Shown here one piece after another: positions 23,409-31,665 of a stretch of 37,851 nt of DNA. Under the pieces are notes generated by a model. The model did not search any database, had not been told where the DNA came from, and saw only the letters and a program-made list of their open reading frames with translations. The DNA lies in contig JACRNA010000011.1 in the NCBI GenBank assembly GCA_016219445.1, forward strand, positions 1 through 37,851. Reading direction: 5' to 3'. Each line of letters begins with the position of its first letter. Position 1 is the stretch's first letter. The translations under genes and the position numbers were made by a program. This stretch comes from Candidatus Amesbacteria bacterium. Lineage in GTDB: Bacteria > Patescibacteriota > Microgenomatia > CAZETR01 > Amesbacteraceae.

Positions 23409-26069
23409 ATGCTAGGATTTTTAAATAAGTTCTTTGACCTAAATAAAAAAGAAGTGGACTTGTTGCAAATCAAGATTGCTCCGGTGGCTGAATATGAAAA
23501 AAAATTCAAGAAGTCCAAAGACGAAGACTTTTCTGCTAAGACAGCCGATTTTAAAGAGCGATTGGTTAGTGGAGAGACACGAGATCAGTTGCTACCTGAG
23601 GCTTTTGCCCTGGTGCGTGAAGCCTCCGACCGGGCCATTGGAATGCGGCTCTACGATGTCCAATTGATGGCGGCGGCGGCGTTTCACGACGGAAAGGTGG
23701 CCGAACAAAAAACCGGTGAGGGAAAAACTCTTTCGGCAGTCCCCGCCCTCTATCTCAACTCTCTATCTGGTCGTGGCGTGCACCTGGTAACGGTCAATGA
23801 TTATTTAGCCCGCCGCGATGCCGGCTGGAACGGTCCGACGTTTCACCTTTTAGGGTTGAAAGTGGGTGTTATTGTCCACGAGCAATCGTTTGTCTATGAC
23901 CCCAAATATTCTGACACCAGCCACGGTGATGATAGACTCGCCCATCTAAAACCGATAACCAGACGTGAAGCCTATGCCTGTGACATTACCTATGGCACTA
24001 ACAACGAATTTGGTTTTGATTATTTAAGAGACAATATGGTGGGCAGTTTTGCGGATAAATCCCAGAGGGAACACCATTTTGCCATTGTTGACGAAGTAGA
24101 TTCAATTCTTATTGATGAAGCCAGGACTCCTCTTATTATTTCTCAGCCAGATACTGAACCCACTTCCAAATACTATGAATTTGCGAAGCTTGTTGATAGG
24201 CTTTCACCCGATGGGGATTATATTATCGAAGAAAAACACCGTACAGCATCTCTGACTGAGCAGGGACTGAAAAAAATTGAACAAATGCTTGGTATCACAA
24301 ATCTTTATGAGAAAGATTTTGACATGATTCATCATCTGGAAAATGCTCTCAAAGCCAGAACCTTATTTTTGCTGGATAAGCACTATATAGTCCGAGATAA
24401 CCAAGTCATTATTGTCGATGAATTTACAGGAAGACTAATGCCAGGGCGCCGTTGGTCTGAAGGCATACATCAAGCAGTCGAAGCCAAGGAAAATGTGACA
24501 ATCCAGCAAGAATCGAAGACAATGGCCACTATTTCATTTCAAAATTATTTTAGAATGTATGAAAAATTAGCGGGTATGACCGGGACGGCTGCAACAGAAG
24601 CTGAAGAACTGCGCAAAATTTACAAGCTTGATGTGGTGGTTATTCCAACCAACAGAAACAATATCCGCGCCGATCTTCCGGATACGGTTTACAAGACAAC
24701 CAGAGCCAAATATTCAGCATTAGCAACCGAAATTGCAGAACTTCACAAAAAAGGTCAACCGGTATTGGTAGGCACAACGTCGATTGAAAAGAACGAATTA
24801 TTGGCCACAATACTCAAGAAAAAGGGTGTACCCCATCAAATCCTCAATGCTAAAAATCATGAGCGGGAAGCCCAAATAATCGCCGAAGCCGGTCAAAAAA
24901 ACGGAGTTACCATTGCCACCAACATTGCCGGACGAGGTGTCGATATTATCTTGGGAGGAACGGAGCCGTCAAGAAAGCTGACACCAAAACAATATGAAAA
25001 AGAAATGGCCCGATGGCAAAAAAATCATGACGAAGTAGTAAAGCTCGGGGGCTTGCGGGTCATTGGTACCGAACGCCATGAGTCAAGACGGATTGATAAT
25101 CAATTGCGGGGTCGGGCCGGCCGTCAGGGTGATCCGGGTTCGACCAAATTTTATCTGGCGCTTGATGATGAAATTATGCGCATCTTTGGTGGAGACCAGG
25201 TGGCTAAGATTATGGGTTTCTTAAAAATTCCAGAGGACGAACCAATCGAACACGGTATGGTGACGAGAGCTATTGAGCAAGCCCAAATTAAAGTCGAGGG
25301 TTTCAACTTTGATGCCCGAAAACACGTGGTAGATTATGACGATGTCATGAACAAACAAAGGGAAATTGTTTATGGTCTGCGAAACAAAATATTGAATAAC
25401 GCTATTACAGATAACGAGATTGTAGAGAAAATTCAAGCTCAACTTGCCAATACGGTCAAGATTTATGCTCCACGGGGAATTGTCGAGGCAGAAGTTCTGC
25501 CGATTACCACAGCTCTCTTGGATGTTGTTCCGTTTGACGATGCATCAGCTCAGGCGATATCGATGCAATTCAAGAAGTTTGGAGTGGCTACTGAAATCAT
25601 TTCTTTAATTAATCAAATAATCAATGATACAATCAATCAAAGGAAACTTCAGGTGGGAGAAAGTGCCTGGAAAGAAATAATCAGATTTGCCTATCTGTCC
25701 AGTATTGACAATCTTTGGGTGGCTCATCTGGATGCCATTGACGATCTACGTGAAGGTATTGGTCTTCGCGGTTATGGCCAGCGTGATCCATTGGTCGAAT
25801 ACAAAGGCGAAGCCTTCACCATGTTTGAGCGCTTGCTTGCCCAAATAAATTCAGAGTTTGCGAGGCGGTTATTCAGAATTCAAATGAACGGCCCACAACA
25901 ACATGTCCAACAACAACCACTAGTTCCTAAAAAATCAACAGATTTTTTGAGTGCCATGCAGGGATTGCAAAAAGTTGGAGTGCAAAATGCGCACAAGACC
26001 CTCGGCCGCAACGACCCCTGCTGGTGCAACTCTGGCAAAAAATACAAGAGGTGCCATTATCCAAACTAG
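23409..26069 (+). CDS. secA: Preprotein translocase ATPase SecA
   Basis: An 886-residue SecA, the motor that drives secretory proteins through SecYEG. Walker A TGEGKT is at 102-107, the DEVD box near 228, and the second helicase half contains TNIAGRGVDI and an intact QLRGRAGRQGDPG motif. The scaffold and HSD regions follow. The C-terminus has the zinc motif C-W-C-N-S-G-K-K-Y-K-R-C-H, the SecB/phospholipid-binding tail, although many small genomes drop it. The length is normal and no defect is seen. It serves the signal-peptide proteins found elsewhere in the window. Confidence 0.98.
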   Translation: MLGFLNKFFDLNKKEVDLLQIKIAPVAEYEKKFKKSKDEDFSAKTADFKERLVSGETRDQLLPEAFALVREASDRAIGMRLYDVQLMAAAAFHDGKVAEQKTGEGKTLSAVPALYLNSLSGRGVHLVTVNDYLARRDAGWNGPTFHLLGLKVGVIVHEQSFVYDPKYSDTSHGDDRLAHLKPITRREAYACDITYGTNNEFGFDYLRDNMVGSFADKSQREHHFAIVDEVDSILIDEARTPLIISQPDTEPTSKYYEFAKLVDRLSPDGDYIIEEKHRTASLTEQGLKKIEQMLGITNLYEKDFDMIHHLENALKARTLFLLDKHYIVRDNQVIIVDEFTGRLMPGRRWSEGIHQAVEAKENVTIQQESKTMATISFQNYFRMYEKLAGMTGTAATEAEELRKIYKLDVVVIPTNRNNIRADLPDTVYKTTRAKYSALATEIAELHKKGQPVLVGTTSIEKNELLATILKKKGVPHQILNAKNHEREAQIIAEAGQKNGVTIATNIAGRGVDIILGGTEPSRKLTPKQYEKEMARWQKNHDEVVKLGGLRVIGTERHESRRIDNQLRGRAGRQGDPGSTKFYLALDDEIMRIFGGDQVAKIMGFLKIPEDEPIEHGMVTRAIEQAQIKVEGFNFDARKHVVDYDDVMNKQREIVYGLRNKILNNAITDNEIVEKIQAQLANTVKIYAPRGIVEAEVLPITTALLDVVPFDDASAQAISMQFKKFGVATEIISLINQIINDTINQRKLQVGESAWKEIIRFAYLSSIDNLWVAHLDAIDDLREGIGLRGYGQRDPLVEYKGEAFTMFERLLAQINSEFARRLFRIQMNGPQQHVQQQPLVPKKSTDFLSAMQGLQKVGVQNAHKTLGRNDPCWCNSGKKYKRCHYPN

Positions 26070-26098
26070 AACTGGATAAGCAATGATATAATAATAAT

Positions 26099-26368
26099 AT
26101 GGCTAAGAAAATTGTCCAAAATGTCTTAAAATATAATGCTGTATTTGAGCCTTGTGAAGAGGGTGGATTTGTTGTGACTGTACCCAAATTACCGGGCTTG
26201 GTTACAGAGGGAGATACTTTTGAAAAAGCTACCGAGATGGCAAGAGATGCCATAAATGGATACATTTTATGTATGCAAGAAGACGGTGAGCCAATTCCCG
26301 AACCAGACGAGAATGTGTTTGTGGCTCCTATCAGTATAAATTTTCCCTCTCTAAAATTTGCAATCTAA
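26099..26368 (+). CDS. hicB: HicB-family antitoxin
   Basis: An 89-residue HicB. YNAVFEPCEEGGFVVTVPKLPGLVTEGDT followed by an alanine-containing helix is the canonical HicB partial RNase H fold. It should bind and neutralise HicA, encoded four nt downstream, and autoregulate the pair. The order antitoxin-toxin is the reverse of the E. coli locus. TGA-TATAAT (-10 at 26087-26092) is six nt before the ATG. Confidence 0.92.
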   Translation: MAKKIVQNVLKYNAVFEPCEEGGFVVTVPKLPGLVTEGDTFEKATEMARDAINGYILCMQEDGEPIPEPDENVFVAPISINFPSLKFAI

Positions 26369-26372
26369 AACT

Positions 26373-26582
26373 ATGGGTAATCTGCCAAGTTTAAAACCGC
26401 GGGAATTATTAAAAATCCTCAAAAAACATGGTTTTGTTGAAAAGCGGCAAGTTGGTAGCCATATCCAACTTTTTCATCCTGAAACTAATTTGCGAACGAC
26501 AGTTCCATTTCATAACAAAGATTTAAAACGAAAAACATTAGTTTCAATTCTCAAACAAGCCAATATTTCTGCTAGAATATAG
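26373..26582 (+). CDS. hicA: HicA-family mRNA interferase toxin
   Basis: A 69-residue double-stranded-RNA-binding-fold toxin. KPRELLKILKKHGF and QVGSHIQLFHP give the family signature with catalytic His30; TVPFHNKDLKRKTLVSILKQA completes the fold. The ATG at 26373 is chosen over a TTG five codons upstream inside hicB. It likely cleaves mRNA when HicB is lost. No lesion is visible, so the pair should be functional. Confidence 0.93.
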   Translation: MGNLPSLKPRELLKILKKHGFVEKRQVGSHIQLFHPETNLRTTVPFHNKDLKRKTLVSILKQANISARI

Positions 26583-26584
26583 AT

Positions 26585-27094
26585 ATGGAAGAGTCGGAAA
26601 TAAAATTACCAGAAGGTTTGGTGACACCCTTGGAGGTGCCAGCGCCCGAGTTGGAATATTTTTCCCGAAAATGGCTTTGGCTAACCATCGCGATAACTGT
26701 TGTTTATGGAGGTGTCTTATTGTATTTGATATTCAAATCAGATAAACCCAAAGAGGCAAAAGCTTTACCCACTCCGTCACCTGTGGCAATTGCCACCCCA
26801 GTTCCGGTATTTAAGCGCGAGGATTTTAAGATCCAAGTTCTCAATGGTTCAGGAATTGGGGGACTGGCTGGCAAAGCCAAGACAAAGCTCGAGGCATTGG
26901 GCTATCCAGAAGTGGCAGTCGGAAATGCCGATTCCAAAGATTATATTTCCACAAAACTTTCAATCAAAAAATCAAAAGCCAATTTTTTGGCTGATATCAA
27001 GAAAGATTTGTCAGGGTACACCCTGGCCCAGGATACAGGCACAGTCACAGGAGATAGTGAATTTGATGTGGAAATAATTTTGGGCAGTGAATAA
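26585..27094 (+). CDS. Membrane-anchored LytR C-terminal (LytR_C) domain protein
   Basis: A 169-residue protein: a short cytoplasmic N-terminus, one transmembrane helix (about 30-50), a Pro/Ala/Thr-rich linker, and a domain at about 78-168 that reads FKIQVLNGSGIGGLAGKAK and continues with LEALGY, the LytR_C fold seen after LytR-CpsA-Psr domains. The catalytic LCP domain is absent, so a cell-wall-binding or scaffolding role is inferred. TGC-TAGAAT (-10 at 26573-26578), inside hicA, lies six nt before the ATG. Confidence 0.82.
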   Translation: MEESEIKLPEGLVTPLEVPAPELEYFSRKWLWLTIAITVVYGGVLLYLIFKSDKPKEAKALPTPSPVAIATPVPVFKREDFKIQVLNGSGIGGLAGKAKTKLEALGYPEVAVGNADSKDYISTKLSIKKSKANFLADIKKDLSGYTLAQDTGTVTGDSEFDVEIILGSE

Positions 27095-27114
27095 TTAGGT
27101 GATATAATAAAATT

Positions 27115-27297
27115 ATGAAAAATGTACTCACTGATATCAAAAACAAGGCTCTTCCCGTTCTACAGGAGGAAGGAGTGATCAGGTCGTCAATTTTTGGATC
27201 ATATGCTAGGGGTGAAAACACAATTGACAGTGACATTGATGTATTGGTGGAACTACCAAAAGGTAAAAGCTTGCTTGATTTAGTCAGATTAGTATGA
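27115..27297 (+). pseudogene. Truncated MNT-type nucleotidyltransferase
   Basis: A 60-residue frame with the minimal nucleotidyltransferase signature SSIFGSYARGENTIDSDIDVLVELP (GSxAxGxxxxDSDIDxxV), the antitoxin half of MNT/HEPN pairs. It stops at LLDLVRLV, about 30 residues before the family's usual end, where the final strand and helix should be. TGA-TATAAT lies six nt before the ATG, so it may still be transcribed. The next frame starts inside its last codons. Confidence 0.75.
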
Positions 27298-27386
27298 TAA
27301 AGAATCCAGAAATTCTTTTGGTACATATTTTGCACTGTATTGAATCGCTCGAAAAATATTCAAAAAATTTAACCTTCCCAACTTAA
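27294..27386 (+). pseudogene. N-terminal fragment of a HEPN (DUF86-type) toxin
   Basis: A 30-codon frame starting MIKNPEILLVHILHCIESLE, which matches the first helix of HEPN-domain toxins normally paired with MNT antitoxins. It ends after NLTFPT; the R-x(4)-H RNase motif and the rest of the about 110-residue protein are missing. It overlaps the MNT fragment by four nt. Confidence 0.6.
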
Positions 27387-27758
27387 CAAAATCCATCAAT
27401 TATTCCAGTAATCGAAAATATACATAAGAATTTTAAGATTGGACTCCTAACCAATATGTACCCAAAAATGTATAAGTCAATTTTGAAAAACAAAATTATT
27501 CCGAAGATTGGGTGGGATATTATAATTGATTCAAGTAAAGTTGGTTTACAAAAACCAGACCCAGAGATTTATGTACTGGCCGAAAAATTAGCAGAGGCAA
27601 AAGGGGAAGAAATTTTCTTTGTTGAAAATACCAAAGTAAATATTGATACTGCAAAATCATTGGGTTGGCAGACGTTTTTGTATGACTCAAATAATTATGA
27701 AAAATCAAGTCAGGAATTGTTAGAATACTTCAATGAGGCGGAGAAGTCGCAGATTTAG
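27387..27758 (+). pseudogene. C-terminal part of a HAD-like hydrolase gene
   Basis: The frame opens directly after the HEPN fragment's stop and has no start for 23 codons; the first ATG is 27456. It reads KIGLLTNMYPKMYKSIL (HAD motif II, T/S), then SSKVGLQKPDPEIYVLAEKL (motif III lysine and KPDPxIY) and EEIFFVENTKVNIDTAKSLGWQT (motif IV region). The N-terminal DxDxT motif I and cap are absent, so it cannot be an active HAD phosphatase. It overlaps the methyltransferase gene by 26 nt. Confidence 0.75.
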
Positions 27759-28188
27759 ATTTCAGTTACTGCATGAGTGGTTGGTATCGCATTATCCACC
27801 ACAAAAAGCTGTAGATGTGGGAGGAGGAAAGGGCTTGTTGGCTTATTTACTAATTCAAAGTGGTTGGGATGTGACAGTTATTGATCCAGTCAGTCAAATA
27901 TTACCTAGGACTTTTAAAAATTTACAAAAAGTGAGAACGACATTAGATATCGATAAACGCGGACAAATTAGCAGGATTGACAAATCGTTTGAAATTGATA
28001 TGGCTTCGGATTATGAATTCTTGATAGGTCTGCATTCACCCTGTTGTGTTATCGACGAACCAATCATAATTAAACCCGGAGTCAATTGGTTAGAATCTTT
28101 GATTCATTATGCCGAAACAAAAGGCTTTACCGTCGGTCAAGACAAATTGGGATTCAAGAGTCAAGATACATTAATTTATTCAAACTAA
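27733..28188 (+). CDS. Small SAM-dependent methyltransferase-like protein
   Basis: A 151-residue protein: a basic start (MRRRSRRFRFQLLHEWL), motif I AVDVGGGKGLLAYLL, acidic loop TVIDP, then a middle region, and IGLHSPCCVIDEPIIIKPGVNWLE. In related proteins I recall about 20 more residues between the 'GLH' strand and 'PCCVIDEP', so an in-frame deletion is suspected; that comparison is from memory. With the deletion, activity is doubtful. It is the last gene before a convergent gap holding the palindrome at 28194. Confidence 0.65.
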   Translation: MRRRSRRFRFQLLHEWLVSHYPPQKAVDVGGGKGLLAYLLIQSGWDVTVIDPVSQILPRTFKNLQKVRTTLDIDKRGQISRIDKSFEIDMASDYEFLIGLHSPCCVIDEPIIIKPGVNWLESLIHYAETKGFTVGQDKLGFKSQDTLIYSN

Positions 28189-28193
28189 GGTTA

Positions 28194-28221
28194 GTGTATA
28201 TTGTAATATTACAATATACAC
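28194..28221. promoter_or_regulatory. 28-bp palindrome, copy A (candidate TrpR-like operator)
   Basis: A perfect 28-bp palindrome with half-site GTGTATATTGTAAT, identical base for base to the copy in front of the trpR-like gene at 36382-36409. Here it lies in the gap between two convergent genes, six nt after the methyltransferase stop and 43 nt from the end of the glycosyltransferase gene, where no promoter is expected. It may be a relic, a terminator-like hairpin or a site acting on an unseen transcript. Confidence 0.7.
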
Positions 28222-28264
28222 ACACTCAAATACCAAGACTTAATTAGATTAAATACATGGATAA

Positions 28265-29536
28265 TTAAAACTTCTTGAACCTTACGAGTAGTTTGTCGCG
28301 GTCTCTAGCGATAAATTCATACCGTAGATTTGTGTTTTTGAATTTTTCGCGGTCGGCAATAAGCAGAAAATTGGCATCTGCGTGAGCAAATAATTCGTCA
28401 ATAGTGCCATACATTCTCTCGATTTGTTTGTTTGAATAAAAGGCAGCTGTCGGTACAAAGTTTTCTCCAATATACAATCGTTCCTTAAGTAGCGATGCCT
28501 TTTGAGACAGGATTGCCTCATCGGAAACATAGGTCGTGATATCTACTATCTCATACCTATTTCTTTGGAGCATGGGAGTTGCTATAAACAGGGTAAACAA
28601 TAAAGTTATTATTACACCTGCTTTTCGGATCACCCCAAAAAGCGCTAGGAGTAAAAATGGATAGGCGGGAATCATATGCCAGAGCCTGGCACGGTCAGAG
28701 AATAACATAGGCATCAGGATACAGGCCGTTGCGACTGTCGGAATCAAAAATCTTTTTTGACGAATTAGAAAAGTCGAGATGGCAAGTGCAAAGACTGAAT
28801 ATCGAAACCAATTTCCAATGCCATGATGGACAAAGACCTTGATTTGCATTAGATTACTCCAGAGTGAAGTCTTTTGCCCAAGTCCTGGCAAACCCACAAA
28901 CAAATATTTTGTAAAGAAAGTGGAAGAGGCAACCACATTGGCAGATACCCAAGCTAAATAAATGGTTATGGGTAAAACCAACAATCTAAATACTTTCTTC
29001 CCCCAAAGTATAAAAAGTAATGGGATGATTACAAATGGAGCCGCCGTTTTAATAAGAAATAACCAAGATAATGATATTGTAGTTCGCCAGAAATATTTTT
29101 TGACAGAGAAATAGACTGTCCAGATCATAAAAACTGTCAGAAAAATATCAAGGTCACCTGATCGGGAGCGGAATAAATACCAAGGTGCAGTTGCAAGGGC
29201 TAATGCTGAGCAAAAACCCACCACTTTTCCAAACAGTTCTTTTCCGAGAAGGTAAATCCCCAATATTCCCAATATTCCAAAGACCGCAGACATAATTCGG
29301 GAGCCAAATTCATTGATCCCAAAAACTTGCTGGCCAATTGTAATCAGCCAAAAACCTCCCGGGGGATGGTCGGTAAAGATTTGCTGGTTGAACTTCATTA
29401 CCAAGAGGTTGCCAGAAATGAGCAGTTGCTTGGCTATTTCTGCATACCAAGCTTCATCCCAATTTACAAGAGACGAAGATCCAAGTTTGTAAAAAAACAT
29501 TGGCAGAAGTGAGATTATTAATATCAATATAGCCAT
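28265..29536 (-). CDS. GT39/ArnT-type membrane glycosyltransferase
   Basis: A 423-residue integral membrane protein with about ten helices. The first outer loop has NWDEAWYAEIAKQLLISGN with the catalytic-type Asp-Glu pair (residues 25-26) and HPPGGFWLI, the hallmarks of the GT-C/ArnT (GT39/GT83) family that moves sugars from polyprenyl phosphates. The C-terminal soluble part is short. The acceptor, lipid or protein, cannot be told. TAACAT is five nt before the ATG on the minus strand, within a palindrome shared with the divergent gene. Confidence 0.85.
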   Translation of the reverse strand: MAILILIISLLPMFFYKLGSSSLVNWDEAWYAEIAKQLLISGNLLVMKFNQQIFTDHPPGGFWLITIGQQVFGINEFGSRIMSAVFGILGILGIYLLGKELFGKVVGFCSALALATAPWYLFRSRSGDLDIFLTVFMIWTVYFSVKKYFWRTTISLSWLFLIKTAAPFVIIPLLFILWGKKVFRLLVLPITIYLAWVSANVVASSTFFTKYLFVGLPGLGQKTSLWSNLMQIKVFVHHGIGNWFRYSVFALAISTFLIRQKRFLIPTVATACILMPMLFSDRARLWHMIPAYPFLLLALFGVIRKAGVIITLLFTLFIATPMLQRNRYEIVDITTYVSDEAILSQKASLLKERLYIGENFVPTAAFYSNKQIERMYGTIDELFAHADANFLLIADREKFKNTNLRYEFIARDRDKLLVRFKKF

Positions 29537-29557
29537 AGGTTATGTTAACATGGGATT
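29537..29557. promoter_or_regulatory. Palindromic shared promoter ATGTTAACAT
   Basis: The 21-bp divergent gap contains the perfect palindrome ATGTTAACAT (29542-29551). Plus strand: TGT-TAACAT, six nt before the ATG at 29558. Minus strand: TGT-TAACAT, five nt before the ATG at 29536. It is a second case, after 7413-7429, of one palindrome giving two leaderless starts. Confidence 0.65.
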
Positions 29558-30013
29558 ATGAAAAAGGGGATTGTAGCAATAATTGCAATTATTGGATTAG
29601 TCTATCTATTAAGTTTGCGAGCCACATGGCCCAAGCCTTCGATGGGAGAAACATGCAAGTCTCTCCCTCGGTTTGAAGATTATTTGGTAGAAAGTAGAGG
29701 TGGAGTAATAGGTGTGATTGACCTTGATAATAACAAAATGGCCAAGGAGGAGATGGAAGCGGAATTGCTATCTGCCACCGGGTCAGCTGTTAATTTTGCC
29801 GGTAAATACACGATTGTAAATCACGAATGTGGTCTGGGTTGCCAGAAACACGCAGTAATAGACCAAGTAACTTCCAAAATTATTTTTTATGGGCTCCAGA
29901 CAGATAAATTACTTAAGTCTCGAGTCAATAGTAGTCTGGTAATCGCAGACAAACGATATTATGAATTTAAGGACAATCAAATGAATTATTTATGTGAGGA
30001 TGATAAAAAATGA
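29558..30013 (+). CDS. Membrane-anchored or secreted protein of unknown function
   Basis: A 151-residue protein with an N-terminal hydrophobic helix (about 4-20) that is a signal anchor. The soluble part has VNFAGKYTIVNHECGLGCQKHAVIDQVTSKI, recalling a periplasmic family with 'FAGHY-x(6)-CGTGC-x(4)-ID-x(3)-G'; the two close cysteines plus three others could form disulfides. Function unknown. It overlaps rarA by ATGA, which links it to that operon for expression only. Confidence 0.72.
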   Translation: MKKGIVAIIAIIGLVYLLSLRATWPKPSMGETCKSLPRFEDYLVESRGGVIGVIDLDNNKMAKEEMEAELLSATGSAVNFAGKYTIVNHECGLGCQKHAVIDQVTSKIIFYGLQTDKLLKSRVNSSLVIADKRYYEFKDNQMNYLCEDDKK

Positions 30014-31125
30014 CAGAGCCGCTGGCGGCTAAAATGAGACCCCAAAGTTTAGATGAATTTGTGGGACAGACACATCTGGTGGGAATGGGAAAACCCTTGC
30101 GGATTGCCATTGAAAACAAACAAAGATTTTCGTTTGTGTTGTGGGGACCGCCCGGTGTTGGCAAGACCACATTAGCGCGGATATACGCAGCAGTTCTAAA
30201 TGCGCCATTGGTTGAAATGTCGGCAGTATCGGCCGGCAAAGACGAAATGCGCAAAGCCGTCAAATCCCCCGGGACTATTTTGTTTGTGGATGAAATCCAC
30301 CGTTTTAACAAAGCTCAGCAGGATTTTCTCTTGCCCTATGTCGAAAACGGGACAATAACTTTGATTGGAGCCACGACCGAAAACCCCAGCTTTGAAATTA
30401 TTTCTCCATTACTCTCACGTCTTCGGGTATTTGTCCTAAATGAATTGTCAGATGAAGAAATGAAAAAGATCATAAGCAAAATTCCTCTCGATATAGAATC
30501 TATCGATTGGATTGTCAGAATGTCCAATGGGGATGCCAGACAAGCCTTGACAATTATTGATAATGCCATGCAACTCTACCAAAAAATTACGGTGGAAACT
30601 TTAAAAAATACCCTACAATCAAAACATTTGCGCTATGACAAAGTGGGCGATGAGCATTACAATATTATTTCGGCTTTTATCAAAAGCATGCGTGGAAGTA
30701 ATCCTGACGCCGCTCTTTATTATCTGGCACGCATGGTTGATAGTGGCGAAGACCCGCTATTTATTGCCCGCCGGATGGTAGTATTTGCATCTGAAGATGT
30801 GGCTTCGCCGACAGCATTGGTTGTAGCAAACGCAGTTTTTCGAGCCTGTGAGACGGTGGGATATCCCGAATGCCAAGAAAATTTAGCCGCGGGTGTGGTA
30901 TATTTAGCAAAAGCTCCCAAAGACCGCTCGGCCTATGATGCCTACATGAAGGCTCTTTCTGACGTCAAGCAATATGGCAATTTACCAATACCGTTAAAAT
31001 TGAGAAACGCTCCCACCAAGCTCATGAAAGATTTAAATTATGGAAAGGATTATAATGTGTACAATGATCTTGATTTGTTACCAGAAGAATTGAGAAGCAA
31101 AAAGTATTATGAAACTAAATCTTGA
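30010..31125 (+). CDS. rarA: Replication-associated recombination protein RarA/MgsA
   Basis: A 371-residue AAA+ ATPase related to clamp loaders, acting at stalled replication forks. It has MRPQSLDEFVGQTHLVG at the N-terminus, Walker [10 protein letters not shown] (46-54), Walker B LFVDEIHRF (91-99), sensor 1 GATTENPS and the RarA C-terminal tetramerisation part with GSNPDAALYYLARMVDSGEDPLFIARR. It is about 50 residues shorter than E. coli RarA at the C-terminus but ends naturally. It starts in an ATGA overlap. Confidence 0.95.
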   Translation: MTEPLAAKMRPQSLDEFVGQTHLVGMGKPLRIAIENKQRFSFVLWGPPGVGKTTLARIYAAVLNAPLVEMSAVSAGKDEMRKAVKSPGTILFVDEIHRFNKAQQDFLLPYVENGTITLIGATTENPSFEIISPLLSRLRVFVLNELSDEEMKKIISKIPLDIESIDWIVRMSNGDARQALTIIDNAMQLYQKITVETLKNTLQSKHLRYDKVGDEHYNIISAFIKSMRGSNPDAALYYLARMVDSGEDPLFIARRMVVFASEDVASPTALVVANAVFRACETVGYPECQENLAAGVVYLAKAPKDRSAYDAYMKALSDVKQYGNLPIPLKLRNAPTKLMKDLNYGKDYNVYNDLDLLPEELRSKKYYETKS

Positions 31126-31150
31126 CAAAGAATAACAAATATTGTTAAAT
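31122..31150 (+). promoter_or_regulatory. Promoter of the RHH/RelE toxin-antitoxin pair
   Basis: TTGACA (31122-31127), overlapping the last codons of rarA, 17-nt spacer, TTAAAT (31145-31150), then six nt to the ATG at 31157. It is one of the few leaderless promoters here with a consensus -35 box. Confidence 0.75.
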
Positions 31151-31156
31151 ATTCTT

Positions 31157-31417
31157 ATGGCTACTTTAACTATTTCCTTACCAACTCAATTTATCACCCA
31201 AATTAATACTGAGGTGAAAGCCCAAGGAGCTACCCGCTCGGAATTTTTTCGTGCGTTATTGCGGAAATATTTTACAAAAAGTATTGAGTTCAAACCTTTT
31301 GTTAAAATTCCGTTGGGTCAAATTAGGGACGAACTCAAAGAAAGTGGCAAATATAATGACAAATTTATTAATAGTGTGGTAAAAGGATTCTCCAAATCTT
31401 CTTATTATGCAAGCTAA
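31157..31417 (+). CDS. Ribbon-helix-helix antitoxin
   Basis: An 86-residue protein. TLTISLPTQFITQINTEVKAQGATRSEFFRALLRKYF is a classical ribbon-helix-helix DNA-binding domain (CopG/ParD type), followed by a tail that should wrap the toxin. The ATG at 31157 is chosen over an in-frame TTG five codons upstream because of the promoter spacing. It overlaps the toxin gene by 11 nt and most likely represses its own promoter. Confidence 0.87.
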   Translation: MATLTISLPTQFITQINTEVKAQGATRSEFFRALLRKYFTKSIEFKPFVKIPLGQIRDELKESGKYNDKFINSVVKGFSKSSYYAS

Positions 31418-31655
31418 CCCACTACGGAAAGATTTACAAAAATATTTATCACGACATAATTTAGACAAAAAATTTACAAAACAATTAAATTATTTTCTTA
31501 CTGATCCTACACACCCTTCACTTAATACTGAGAAAGTTGGAATAAAGTTTCTTGAATCGTATTCGTTTCGAATTGATAGAAAATACAGAGTGATATTCGC
31601 ATATAATCCAGACGAGACATTAGAAATAATTGATATTAATAATCATTATCAGTAA
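31407..31655 (+). CDS. RelE/YafQ-type mRNA interferase toxin
   Basis: An 82-residue RelE/ParE-fold protein. FTKQLNYFLTDPTHPSLNTEKV, then ESYSFRIDRKYRVIFAYNPDETLEIIDINNHY, give the usual helix pair, the basic core and the C-terminal strand ending in I-x-N-H-Y. It is probably a ribosome-dependent mRNA nuclease. It overlaps its antitoxin gene by 11 nt and appears intact. Confidence 0.9.
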   Translation: MQANPLRKDLQKYLSRHNLDKKFTKQLNYFLTDPTHPSLNTEKVGIKFLESYSFRIDRKYRVIFAYNPDETLEIIDINNHYQ

Positions 31656-31665
31656 TATATAAAAT

